Shown here piece by piece: positions 19,570-27,884 of a DNA stretch of 37,524 nt. Numbering within the stretch: the first letter of the stretch is position 1; every line of letters starts with the position of its first letter. Under the pieces are notes generated by a model. That model did no database searches. It saw nothing but the letters and a program-made list of their open reading frames with translations, and was not told where the DNA came from. The translations under genes and the position numbers were made by a program. The DNA is from SVQP01 sp045603085 (GTDB lineage: Bacteria > Bacillota > Clostridia > Oscillospirales > CAG-272), in contig JAZULL010000025.1 of assembly GCA_045603085.1 (NCBI GenBank), positions 1-37,524 on the forward strand. The letters run 5' to 3'.

Positions 19570-19601
19570 AAAAGTAGCAATTTTTCCGGAGGTAACCTCT
19601 C

Positions 19602-20819
19602 TTGAAGCATATAGAGTCCGATGTGCCCACCACTGCTGCTGACTGTCGCGTGTGGGCTGAAATTGACCTTGCCGCGCTGACACACAATTACCTTGTCTGC
19701 GCAGAATACATACATGCCGTCAAGCCCGACGCGCCCGCCATTGCCGTGATCAAGGCAGATGCCTACGGACACGGTGCGGCCAGGAGCGTTTGCGCGCTTT
19801 ACGACTGCGGATGCCGTCACTTTGCCGTGGCAAGTCTTGACGAGGGCGTGGTATTACGCCGTGCGCTGGGCGACCGACGTGCAGATCCCTGCGAAATCCT
19901 CGTGCTCGGATATACCGAGCCGCGAAAGGCTGCACTTTTGGCCAAGTATTCGCTCTCGCAAACGCTGATCTCGCCCGAATATGCCACACTTTTGCACCAA
20001 AACGCCAAGGACGCAGGCGTGGGGCTGACCGTGCACGTCAAGCTGGACACCGGCATGCACCGCATCGGCTACGCCGCCTTTACAAAGGCGCAGGCCAAGG
20101 CAGCCGTGCAGGATATTCTGCATCTGCAGAACGACTGCGACGCCTTTTGTGTGCGCGGCATGTTCACCCATCTGTCCGACGCCGATTGCGGTAACTTTTG
20201 TCTGGAGCAATGGGATCGCTTTTGCACCGTCAGGGACGAGCTGCAGGCACTGGGGGCATGTCCGCCCGCCTGCCACGTCAGCAACGGACCCGCCTCGCTC
20301 CGATTCCCCGAGATGTATCTGGACGGCGTCAGACTCGGCGCACCTCTGTACGGCGTGACTCCGCCCATGCCCGCCAATATTTACCGCTCCCCCGGGTGCA
20401 ATCTTTTTCCTGCCGGGCAGCTTTTGCCGGTCATGAAGCTCAAGACGCGCATCATTCACCTGCACGAGGTCGATGCGGGAGAGCCGGTCGGCTACGGTGC
20501 ACTTGCAAGATCGGATAAATCCCGCACCGTTGCCACGCTTTCGGTGGGCTATGCCGACGGCTGGCTTCGCGCCTACGCCGACTCGACCGTGACGGTGCAT
20601 ACCGCCAAGGGTGACTTCCCCGCGCCGCTGACAGGCCGCATCTGCATGGACCTTTGCATGGTAGACGTGACCCATCTTGACTGCCGCGTGGGAGACGAGG
20701 TCACGCTGTTTGGGCAGGATGCCGACTCTCTTTGCAGACTTGCGCGGCACGCGGGCACCATCGCCTACGAGATCCCCTCTCTGGTCACTGCGCGCGTACC
20801 GAGAATTTACAAACAATAA
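19602..20819 (+). CDS. alr: Alanine racemase
   Basis: A 405-residue PLP enzyme that interconverts L- and D-alanine for peptidoglycan. The PLP lysine is K51 in AVIKADAYGHGA, the catalytic tyrosine is probably Y298 in VGYGA, and SVGYADGWLR plus RICMDLCMVDVT mark the C-terminal domain. Start is TTG, with GGAGG nine bases upstream; no in-frame ATG is near. Length is slightly above the usual 370-390. It has its own promoter and may read into the lipoprotein gene 46 bases downstream, as no terminator lies between them. Confidence 0.95.
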   Translation: MKHIESDVPTTAADCRVWAEIDLAALTHNYLVCAEYIHAVKPDAPAIAVIKADAYGHGAARSVCALYDCGCRHFAVASLDEGVVLRRALGDRRADPCEILVLGYTEPRKAALLAKYSLSQTLISPEYATLLHQNAKDAGVGLTVHVKLDTGMHRIGYAAFTKAQAKAAVQDILHLQNDCDAFCVRGMFTHLSDADCGNFCLEQWDRFCTVRDELQALGACPPACHVSNGPASLRFPEMYLDGVRLGAPLYGVTPPMPANIYRSPGCNLFPAGQLLPVMKLKTRIIHLHEVDAGEPVGYGALARSDKSRTVATLSVGYADGWLRAYADSTVTVHTAKGDFPAPLTGRICMDLCMVDVTHLDCRVGDEVTLFGQDADSLCRLARHAGTIAYEIPSLVTARVPRIYKQ

Positions 20820-20865
20820 TCAATTGCTACATATCTATATATACATATCCTTTAAGGAGGACGTT

Positions 20866-23247
20866 ATGAAAAAATTTTTGCAATGCACCTGCCTTGTACT
20901 TCTGCTTGTGCTGACACTTGGGCTTTTGATTTCCTGCGGGGAAAAGGCTGAGCTTGAGCAGAGCGCGGTAATTTCTGTCGAGGTTGACAAGAAGGCTACA
21001 CAGATCCGCGTCAAGGCCGGACTGACCGAGGGAGACCTGGAGACCTATCGCGATAACAGCATCTACAATCAGAAGCTTTATCTGATGGCGCTTGAGCCGG
21101 GCGAGACCACCGCCGATCTGGCGGGCAAGCAGCCCGTGGCCGAATGCAGCATGTCCACCTCTCCCAAGTTTACCGTAGACGTATACGGCGAAGGAAACAT
21201 GCAGGCACATTCCAGATTGCACTGCGCCTTTGCGGTTGCCGTCTATAACAAGACGCTGTCGTCTTACGTCATGCTGACAGCCCCCGTCTACGTCTCCAAC
21301 GTAGCTGACGTCGCTCCCAATGACGCCGACTTCCCCAAGGCCGCGTCCATCAAGGGTCTGCATGCATCCATTGCAACCGACGCCGCTTACCTGGGCGTGT
21401 CCCATGCGGTAGTCGAGCTTGACCCCTCGGTGCTGATTCTGGACGCCAAGACCGACACCTCGGTCTCTTACGTCTGGGACGGACAGACCTACTATCTTGA
21501 CAGAGCCGCGCTGGACGAGCTTGACATGCAGGTTTCGGAATACTGCGCGCAGGGTGCCATCGTATATCTGAGACTGATGATGAGAACCACCCCCGATCAG
21601 GTGGGCAGTCTGGTTTCCTGTCTGTATGCCGAGGGCGCAGGCTCCAAGAATGCGCGCGCTTACGCCGTATGGATGGACGATGATAAGAGCACCTCGCTCA
21701 TGGCAGGCTTTCTTGATTTCATCACCGCGCGCTACACCGCCCCCGAGGGCGAGCACGGCTTCTGCGGTGCGCTGATCATTGGCCGCAGCGTCAATGAATC
21801 CACCAAGAACAACAATGCGGGCTCCGTGCAGATCGAGGATTACATCTCCCGCTACCATGCGCTGGTGCGTCTGGCACACAGTACGCTCAAATCTCACTAC
21901 GCCGAAGGTCGCGTTTATGTGTCCGTCAGCAACAACCTGACTGCTTCCTCCAAGCTGGAAAACAGCGTTGGTTGGACCACCAACCGATTTCTCAACGATT
22001 TCCGCGTGCTCAGCGCACAGGGCGGCAACTTTGACTGGAGCGTTTCGATTTCGGCCTATGCCACCAACGAAAACTCCAACACGCTTTGGACCGACCCACA
22101 TACCGACGCACAGTTTCTCTCCCCCACTAACGTGGAAGATTTCAACCTGCTTTTGCAGGAGCAATTCTACTATAACGGCCAGCGTCGCCACCTGATCATC
22201 GGCGATTTTGAGATCGCGCTGGGCGAGAGCCCCGAAAATCAGGCTGCATCCTACGCCTACGCCTACTACAAGGTGCTGGAAAACGGCACGGTGGACGCGC
22301 TGATCTACTCGGCACACACCGATAAGCAGAGTCTGATCTCCGGCTCGGGGCTTTGGAGCACCGATAATAACGGCAATGCCGCCGAGCGCCGCAAGCTCTA
22401 CGAGGTTTTCATGACCATTGATACCAAGGACACTTCCGCATTGAGCTCTCTGGGTATTTCCTCTATGATCCCCGGATGGAGCCCTCTTTACGACGCACAA
22501 ACCGGACGCGCAGCCACAAGACAGTTTGTAACCGGCAAGGATATCACCGAAAAGCCGAGCGGAAAGACCCAGACCCTATTCAGCTTTACCGGCGGCTCCG
22601 TGCAGAGCTTTACCCCCGGCAGCGGCACCGAATATTTAGAGCTGACCAAGGACGCCACACTCTCCTGGCCGGTGCTGTGTGCACAGCTGGAGCGTACCCA
22701 GCCGAGTGCCTATATGGGCATTTCCAACGCCACCATGCAGGGCTCAGATCTTAAGGGCATCAAGGTGCTGGCACTCAACGTTTGCGCCGACGCGGACACC
22801 ACCGAGCCCGTCAGCCTCAAGCTCCGCCTTGTCAAGCAGGGTGCGGGCACTCTCTCGACCGGCAACGGCCAGATCGTTTACGAGGACGTTGTGGAGCTGA
22901 CGCCCAATCAATGGAGCACCGTGTACTTTGACGTCAGCGAATTTACCGCGCTCGTTGGCGGTAACGACGCCATCACCGTATCGGTTCAGCTCAAGGTTCC
23001 CACGCTTGACGAGGAAGGCGACTGCGCTCTGCTGCTTGACCGCATTCAGGCCTTTGGCAACACGGGCGTGCAGTTCTACGAATGGATGATCATTGTGGTC
23101 TGTGTGCTGACTGTGCTCGCACTCCTGGCAGGACTTGTATACCTTCTGTACCGCAAGTACGGCGCGCCCCCCATCATCGCCAACATCTTCTGGAACGCCT
23201 CGGGCGGCAAGATCAAGCTCCGCCGCTACAAAAAGACAACGAGGTAA
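20866..23247 (+). CDS. Extracytoplasmic DUF5722-like lipoprotein with C-terminal membrane helix
   Basis: A 793-residue protein. A lipoprotein signal peptide ends in the lipobox L21-I-S-C24. The middle (about 150-540) resembles my recollection of the DUF5722 family, which has a glycosidase-like barrel: KGLHASIATDAAYLGVSHAVVELD, YVWDGQTYYLDRAALDELD, then ALIIGRSVNE and RVYVSVSNNLT. A second, beta-rich part (about 570-725) resembles a carbohydrate-binding or jelly-roll module (LKGIKVLALNVCADADTTEPVSLKLRL). A membrane helix (about 738-760) and a basic tail follow, so it may be tethered at both ends. Start ATG with AGGAGG seven bases upstream. The AraC gene starts five bases after the stop, which suggests control of or by a carbohydrate-related task. 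No activity can be claimed. Confidence 0.75.
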   Translation: MKKFLQCTCLVLLLVLTLGLLISCGEKAELEQSAVISVEVDKKATQIRVKAGLTEGDLETYRDNSIYNQKLYLMALEPGETTADLAGKQPVAECSMSTSPKFTVDVYGEGNMQAHSRLHCAFAVAVYNKTLSSYVMLTAPVYVSNVADVAPNDADFPKAASIKGLHASIATDAAYLGVSHAVVELDPSVLILDAKTDTSVSYVWDGQTYYLDRAALDELDMQVSEYCAQGAIVYLRLMMRTTPDQVGSLVSCLYAEGAGSKNARAYAVWMDDDKSTSLMAGFLDFITARYTAPEGEHGFCGALIIGRSVNESTKNNNAGSVQIEDYISRYHALVRLAHSTLKSHYAEGRVYVSVSNNLTASSKLENSVGWTTNRFLNDFRVLSAQGGNFDWSVSISAYATNENSNTLWTDPHTDAQFLSPTNVEDFNLLLQEQFYYNGQRRHLIIGDFEIALGESPENQAASYAYAYYKVLENGTVDALIYSAHTDKQSLISGSGLWSTDNNGNAAERRKLYEVFMTIDTKDTSALSSLGISSMIPGWSPLYDAQTGRAATRQFVTGKDITEKPSGKTQTLFSFTGGSVQSFTPGSGTEYLELTKDATLSWPVLCAQLERTQPSAYMGISNATMQGSDLKGIKVLALNVCADADTTEPVSLKLRLVKQGAGTLSTGNGQIVYEDVVELTPNQWSTVYFDVSEFTALVGGNDAITVSVQLKVPTLDEEGDCALLLDRIQAFGNTGVQFYEWMIIVVCVLTVLALLAGLVYLLYRKYGAPPIIANIFWNASGGKIKLRRYKKTTR

Positions 23248-23252
23248 GGCAG

Positions 23253-24092
23253 ATGGGTGCAATTTACGAAAACAAAAAGGACGATTTTTCCTGCCGCAAT
23301 GCCACCGGGGGACAGTACCCGCTGGCATTCGGCGCGCACCTGCACTACCATCTTGAGCTGGTGTATATGATCGAGGGCAGCACCCGCTGTGCCGTGGACA
23401 CCGGCGAATATATGCTGGAGAGCGGCGACGTTTTGCTGGTTTTTCCCAATCAGGTGCACAGATATGACCCCGCCGAAAAGGAGAAGTACATTCTCTTTAT
23501 CATCAATCCCGACCTGCTCCCCGAGCTTTCCCGTTACTTTTCGGGCATCGCCCCCGCCTCGCCCATTGTGCACGGCGTTGGAAGCGACCCCGAAATGCAC
23601 CGCCTGCTTTTGACGCTTGCCGCCACCGAGGACATGCCCGCCGATTACCGCGACGCCATGACCAAAGGCTATTTGTTGGCGCTGTTTTGCCACCTGCTTG
23701 GTCGCATGTCGTTTGGCGAGGGAAGTCAGGCCGATTCGCACACGCTTCGCGCCATCGTTTCCTACTGTGCGCAGAATTACAGCCGCGAGCTGACGCTTTC
23801 TACCTTAGAAGAAGAGCTTCACCTGAGCAAATATTATATCTCGCATCTGTTTGGCAGTAAGATCGGCACCGGCTTTAACGATTATATCAACGCTCTGCGC
23901 GTCTCGGAGGCCTGCCGTTACCTGCGACATTCCAACAAGAGCATTACCGAGATCTCGGCGCTGGTTGGCTTTGGCACACTCCGTACTTTTAATCGCGCCT
24001 TTATCAAGCACGTGGGTATGTCCCCCAGCGATTATCGCAAAACCGCTTTGAATACCGAGCGCGTCAGATTGGAGGTGGCTTCGGGTGAGTAA
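23253..24092 (+). CDS. AraC-family transcriptional regulator with cupin sensor domain
   Basis: A 279-residue regulator. The N-terminal cupin-like ligand domain (about 10-140) has HLHYHLELVYMIEGS and ESGDVLLVFPNQVHRYDP, the histidine-rich beta-barrel pattern common in sugar-responsive members. The C-terminal pair of helix-turn-helix motifs (about 183-275) is typical: LEEELHLSKYYISHLF, then SITEISALVGFGTLRTFNRAF and a final SPSDYRK. AAGG lies five bases before the ATG, and the gene is five bases after the lipoprotein gene. Its last codons overlap the yitT-like gene by eight bases. The ligand is unknown; context suggests a carbohydrate. Confidence 0.92.
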   Translation: MGAIYENKKDDFSCRNATGGQYPLAFGAHLHYHLELVYMIEGSTRCAVDTGEYMLESGDVLLVFPNQVHRYDPAEKEKYILFIINPDLLPELSRYFSGIAPASPIVHGVGSDPEMHRLLLTLAATEDMPADYRDAMTKGYLLALFCHLLGRMSFGEGSQADSHTLRAIVSYCAQNYSRELTLSTLEEELHLSKYYISHLFGSKIGTGFNDYINALRVSEACRYLRHSNKSITEISALVGFGTLRTFNRAFIKHVGMSPSDYRKTALNTERVRLEVASGE

Positions 24093-24984
24093 GCTGCAGA
24101 AAATGCAAAACAGCCGCGCATGGACCGTGATCAAGAATTATCTGATCATGACGGTGGGCGCTGTTATCTACGCCATATCCATCGCCGTGTTCCTTGACCC
24201 TAACCAGCTCGCCCCCGGCGGCGTTTCGGGTCTTTCGATCATCCTCAACACGCTCGTCCCCATCGGTACGGGTGTATGGATCATGATCATCAATATTCCC
24301 CTTCTGATCGCGGCGCTGATCGTGTTCAAATTCAAATTTTTGATAGGAACGCTGTACGCAACCTTCCTTTCCTCGGCCATCATCGAGGTCATCGACCGCG
24401 GATTTTCGCATCTCATTCCCGATATGTCGGAGCACCTGCTGATCGCGGCGCTTATGGGCGGCACTTGTCTGGCCGTAGGGATCGGTCTTGTCTTCCGCGG
24501 CGGCGGATCGACCGGTGGCTTTGACATTGTAGTCAAGATGCTTCGCCGCAAATTCCGCCACATGAAGACCGGCGGTCTTTACCTGATATTGGACTGCACG
24601 ATCATCATTCTCTCGGCCATCGTATTCCGCAACGTTCTGGTAGCCATGTATGCGGTGGTGACCGTGATTATCAACTCTACCCTGCTTGATATGGTGCTGT
24701 ACGGTAAGGACAACGCCAAGATGGTATATATCATATCGGATCACCCCGACGAGGTTGCCGCAAGGCTGATGCAAGAGGTGGAAACCGGCGTAACCGTGCT
24801 GTACGGCGAGGGCGCGTACACCAAGAAGGACAAAAAGGTGCTGATGTGCGTGGTACGCAATCAGCAATACCCCATGGTGCGCGACGTGGTCAAGCAGGAG
24901 GACAAGAACGCCTTCCTGATCGTGACCAAGGCCACCGAAATCTTTGGCGAGGGCTACAAGAGCCAGTACGCCGAGGAGTTATAG
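24085..24984 (+). CDS. YitT family membrane protein with DUF2179 domain
   Basis: A 299-residue YitT-type protein: five or six membrane helices (about 18-185) including GAVIYAISIAVFLDPNQLAPGGVSGLS and the GTCLAVGIGLVFRGGGSTGGFDI motif, then the C-terminal DUF2179 ACT-like domain (about 205-290). Family function is unresolved. Start chosen is GTG, with GGAGG nine bases upstream, overlapping the end of the araC-type gene; ATG 18 bases later is possible but badly spaced. A hairpin terminator follows at 25075. Confidence 0.92.
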   Translation: MSKLQKMQNSRAWTVIKNYLIMTVGAVIYAISIAVFLDPNQLAPGGVSGLSIILNTLVPIGTGVWIMIINIPLLIAALIVFKFKFLIGTLYATFLSSAIIEVIDRGFSHLIPDMSEHLLIAALMGGTCLAVGIGLVFRGGGSTGGFDIVVKMLRRKFRHMKTGGLYLILDCTIIILSAIVFRNVLVAMYAVVTVIINSTLLDMVLYGKDNAKMVYIISDHPDEVAARLMQEVETGVTVLYGEGAYTKKDKKVLMCVVRNQQYPMVRDVVKQEDKNAFLIVTKATEIFGEGYKSQYAEEL

Positions 24985-25074
24985 TCGAAGAGAGCCAAAC
25001 TCATACGCCCTGCGGCGAGCAATTTCCGCATCTTTCGGCGTGCTTTAGCTCGCAAGATTCTATAAAAACATTTT

Positions 25075-25106
25075 AAAGGACAGAGGCCACGGCTTTTGTC
25101 CTTTTT
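25075..25106 (+). terminator. Terminator after the yitT-like gene
   Basis: Stem AAAGGACA / TGTCCTTT around a 14-base loop, followed by TTA-rich sequence. The stretch 24985-25074 before it holds only a weak inverted repeat, GCGAGC (25015-25020) / GCTCGC (25048-25053), and no gene. Confidence 0.75.
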
Positions 25107-25107
25107 A

Positions 25108-25136
25108 TTGAAAGTTTGCAAAAATTATGCTAAAAT
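25108..25136 (+). promoter_or_regulatory. Promoter for the ECF sigma factor operon
   Basis: TTGAAA (25108-25113), 17-base spacer, TAAAAT (25131-25136), preceded by TGC. It begins immediately after the terminator. It looks like a housekeeping promoter, so the sigma factor need not drive its own transcription. Confidence 0.8.
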
Positions 25137-25201
25137 GATGTCACAATCTCTCGCGGATGTCGTGATAGTAAGTGAAGGCAAATCAAAAGGAGGACGCATG
25201 C

Positions 25202-25759
25202 ATGCAAGACAGTCAGATCATTGCGCTGTATGACGCGCGGGACGAGCGCGCCATTGCCGAAACGGCGGAAAAATACGGCGGCTTTTGCAAACGTATTGCG
25301 CTCAATATCCTGCAGAATCTGCAGGATGCCGAGGAATGTGTCAACGACACCTGGCTCCGCACCTGGGAATCCATCCCGCCCGCAAGACCGAGCGTGCTCA
25401 AGACCTACGTGGGGAAGATCACCCGCAACTTAGCCATTGACAAATACCGCAACGAGCACCGCCAAAAGCGCGGATACGGCGAGGTCACGCTGGTACTCGA
25501 CGAGATCAGCGAGCTGAGCGATTCGGGCTACGAGGTGGAAAACATGTACCGCGAATACGAGTTTGTTCGCCATCTGGACACGTTTTTGCTGTCCCTGCCC
25601 GAGCGCGACCGCAACATTTTCGTGCGCCGCTATTTCTTTACCGACAGCGTGCCCGAAATTGCCAAGAGATTCGGCACTTCCAAGGGCAACGTGCTCAAGA
25701 TCCTTTCCAGAACCCGACAGAAACTCAAAGATTACTTGGATAAGGAGTGGTTGGCGTAA
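25202..25759 (+). CDS. ECF-type RNA polymerase sigma factor
   Basis: A 185-residue group 4 sigma factor. Region 2 (about 10-85) contains the core-binding and promoter-melting stretch QDAEECVNDTWLRTWESIPP and RNLAIDKYR. Region 4 (about 120-180) has SLPERDRNIFVRRYFFTDSVPEIAKRFGTSKGNVLKILSRTRQKL, a clear helix-turn-helix. There is no anti-sigma gene of the zinc-finger type beside it; instead the next gene overlaps its stop (TAATG) and encodes a membrane protein with a short cytosolic N-terminus and an extracellular LRR domain, likely its partner. The start at 25202 is eight bases after GGAGG; an out-of-frame ATG four bases earlier is ignored. Target genes are unknown. Confidence 0.93.
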   Translation: MQDSQIIALYDARDERAIAETAEKYGGFCKRIALNILQNLQDAEECVNDTWLRTWESIPPARPSVLKTYVGKITRNLAIDKYRNEHRQKRGYGEVTLVLDEISELSDSGYEVENMYREYEFVRHLDTFLLSLPERDRNIFVRRYFFTDSVPEIAKRFGTSKGNVLKILSRTRQKLKDYLDKEWLA

Positions 25760-27561
25760 TGGCTACTATGAATGAACTAAAATTCTACGAGCTGTTTGGA
25801 GAGATCGATCCCGAGATCATCCTCGCGGCAGACAGACCCGTTCCCTTCCGCCAAAAGCGCGGATTAAAAATCATACTGATCGCAGCCTCTTTGGCACTCG
25901 TCATGCTTCTCACCCCCATCGCGGGCGCGCTCGCCTTGGTGGGCAGTTATAAGGTCACACACCCCGATTTCGAGGGCGGCCCGATCAAGGTTGTGGATCA
26001 GATACTGGAGGACAACGGTGTTGATCTCCCCGATATTGGGGGAGGCGGCCTTTTGAATATCGATTGGGCGGCCATTCCCGAGGTGATCTCTCCCGACGGC
26101 AATATTGACTGGGGCGCGCTGGGCGCGATTTTGCGCGGTGATGACCCATCCGAAACCATCGGCGTACAGGACTACACCGCCATCAAACTGGACGACGGCA
26201 CTATGATGATCATGGGGCATAGCGGAAACGAAGAAACCGTGACCGTGCCCGACGAAATTGACGGCGTGCCCGTCACCGTGATCGGCGAGGGGGCTTTTGC
26301 CAAAAATCAGACCGTTAAGCACGTCATCCTGCCCGATTCTGTCACCACCATACAAAGAGAGGCCTTTGCCGCATGCACAAATCTCATATTGGTGAAAATC
26401 CCGCAGAACTTGCAGGAGATCGGCGACTATGCATTTTCGGACTGCGCCAGCTTGAGCGAGCTTTACGCAGATTGGTCGTCTTCCACCTACATGGGGGCAA
26501 ATCTTCCCTATTCCCTGCACACGTTAGGCGAGCAGGCGTTCTCTAACTGCCAAAGTCTGACAATGGTCGTCATCCGCCCCACGCTGGCAAGCTGGGGGGT
26601 GAACACCTTTATCGAATCGGGTCTGCGAAGTGCGGTCATTATGGACGGCGTGTCCGAAATTCCCGACAACGCCTTTGCGGGAACAAGGCTGACCGAGGTT
26701 GAACTTCCCTCTTCGGTCACAAAAATCGGCGCGGGCGCATTTGCCAACTGCGATCAGTTGCATACAGTGACACTGAACGAGGGGCTTGAAATCATAGCGG
26801 AGTCAGCCTTTTCAGGCACGGCCATTTCCGAGATCACCATTCCCTCGACCGTGACCGCACTCTGGGGCATGGATTTTGCGGAATGCAAGAATCTTACGTC
26901 AGTCATTTTCAAGGGCGACGTGCCGTCCGCCTTGTTTAACAAAGAATATGGGAGCGGCGTGTATCTGCCCGAATATACTGTCTACTACACCCTTGGCGCC
27001 AAGGGCTTCGACGATCTTGAGAGAAACGGCTACACCTGCGAGCTGATGCCGTGCAAGACCGACTCGGTCGTGCTCGACTGCGGCTTTGAACCCGTTGATT
27101 TTTACAAGGCCACCATTCTTGGCACAAACGGGCAATCCTTGTCAGAGCAGGACGTGATGATCGTTGACACCTATGCCAAGAGCAAGCAGGCGAAATCGAT
27201 CCTGACAAAGCTTGACAGTGATTTTCGGTACAGTATAGACTATTTTGAAGATTTCACGGTCATTATCGTGCAGGTGACGCATTCCTCCAGCGAGGAAATT
27301 CTGGGTATAGCCGGCATTGGCTGTGCAGACGTGATTTACAGCGGTGTTGTGCAACAAAACCCCACGGATTATCACTTGTTCCCCGTGATCAAGGTGGATT
27401 CCGGCGAGCTGTGCGTTGAAGATCTGCAATACACCTATATCGCCATCGAAATTGCGAAAACCGACAAAAATTTTGTAGATTCTCATATCTACGCCTACAA
27501 CGTCAACCCCGACGGCATAGAAGGCAGTGTGCATCACGATGCACTTCCTTACGGGAAATAA
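25759..27561 (+). CDS. Membrane-anchored BspA-type leucine-rich repeat protein, probable sigma factor partner
   Basis: A 600-residue single-pass protein. Residues 1-33 are cytosolic (NELKFYELFGEIDPEIILAADRP), a segment type I recall before the membrane helix in proteins encoded downstream of clostridial ECF sigma factors. A membrane helix covers about 36-60. Outside are about six to eight LRR_5 (BspA/TpLRR) repeats at about 160-390, with the pattern IGEGAFAKNQTVKHVILPDSVTTIQ, EIGDYAFSDC and KIGAGAFANC. A further 200 residues match nothing I know. LRR_5 proteins bind diverse ligands, often on surfaces. Start ATG overlaps the sigma stop by one base, with AAGGAG 11 bases upstream. Role as anti-sigma or sensor is inference from layout. 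Confidence 0.85.
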   Translation: MATMNELKFYELFGEIDPEIILAADRPVPFRQKRGLKIILIAASLALVMLLTPIAGALALVGSYKVTHPDFEGGPIKVVDQILEDNGVDLPDIGGGGLLNIDWAAIPEVISPDGNIDWGALGAILRGDDPSETIGVQDYTAIKLDDGTMMIMGHSGNEETVTVPDEIDGVPVTVIGEGAFAKNQTVKHVILPDSVTTIQREAFAACTNLILVKIPQNLQEIGDYAFSDCASLSELYADWSSSTYMGANLPYSLHTLGEQAFSNCQSLTMVVIRPTLASWGVNTFIESGLRSAVIMDGVSEIPDNAFAGTRLTEVELPSSVTKIGAGAFANCDQLHTVTLNEGLEIIAESAFSGTAISEITIPSTVTALWGMDFAECKNLTSVIFKGDVPSALFNKEYGSGVYLPEYTVYYTLGAKGFDDLERNGYTCELMPCKTDSVVLDCGFEPVDFYKATILGTNGQSLSEQDVMIVDTYAKSKQAKSILTKLDSDFRYSIDYFEDFTVIIVQVTHSSSEEILGIAGIGCADVIYSGVVQQNPTDYHLFPVIKVDSGELCVEDLQYTYIAIEIAKTDKNFVDSHIYAYNVNPDGIEGSVHHDALPYGK

Positions 27562-27568
27562 TAACCTC

Positions 27569-27594
27569 AAGCCCCCGCTACGGCGGGGGTTTTC
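27569..27594 (+). terminator. Intrinsic terminator after the LRR gene
   Basis: Stem CCCCCGC (27572-27578) / GCGGGGG (27583-27589) with a TACG loop, then TTTTCTTC. Confidence 0.9.
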
Positions 27595-27613
27595 TTCACC
27601 CTTTTTCGACAAG

Positions 27614-27638
27614 CGTCATACCATAAGAATATATGACG
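27614..27638 (+). promoter_or_regulatory. Palindrome upstream of feoA, possible operator
   Basis: Perfect seven-base arms CGTCATA (27614-27620) and TATGACG (27632-27638) separated by 11 bases, ending 18 bases before the feoA ATG. The position fits an operator for an iron-responsive regulator, but the sequence does not match the Fur or DtxR box I know. No convincing -35/-10 pair was found here; TTCGAC at 27605 with AATATA at 27628 is the best, and weak. Confidence 0.45.
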
Positions 27639-27656
27639 TGAAAGGAGAGCGGCTTT

Positions 27657-27884
27657 ATGCAACCTACCACAGCGGCAGATCTGTGCCCCGAGGCGTCGGC
27701 GCGCATTCTTGCCTTTACCGATCCCGCGCTTGAAAAGCGACTTTGCGACATGGGGATCTTGCCCGGCACCGGCGTCACCTTTGTGCGGCGCGCGCCCCTT
27801 GGCGACCCTTATATTTTAGCGACAGACGCCTGCGTGATTGCCCTGCGGGAACGCGATTGCCGCAATATTCTGCTATGTCCTTAA
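27657..27884 (+). CDS. feoA: FeoA family protein
   Basis: A 75-residue SH3-like FeoA, the small cytosolic partner of the FeoB ferrous iron transporter. LEKRLCDMGILPGTGVTFVRRAPLGDPY is the family signature. GGAG lies about nine bases before the ATG. Its last codons overlap feoB by ten bases, implying coupled translation. Confidence 0.93.
   Translation: MQPTTAADLCPEASARILAFTDPALEKRLCDMGILPGTGVTFVRRAPLGDPYILATDACVIALRERDCRNILLCP

Noticed and set aside
25015..25053. Attachment site or small RNA in the gap after the yitT-like gene
   Set aside because: Only a weak six-base inverted repeat, no promoter aimed at it and no integrase nearby.
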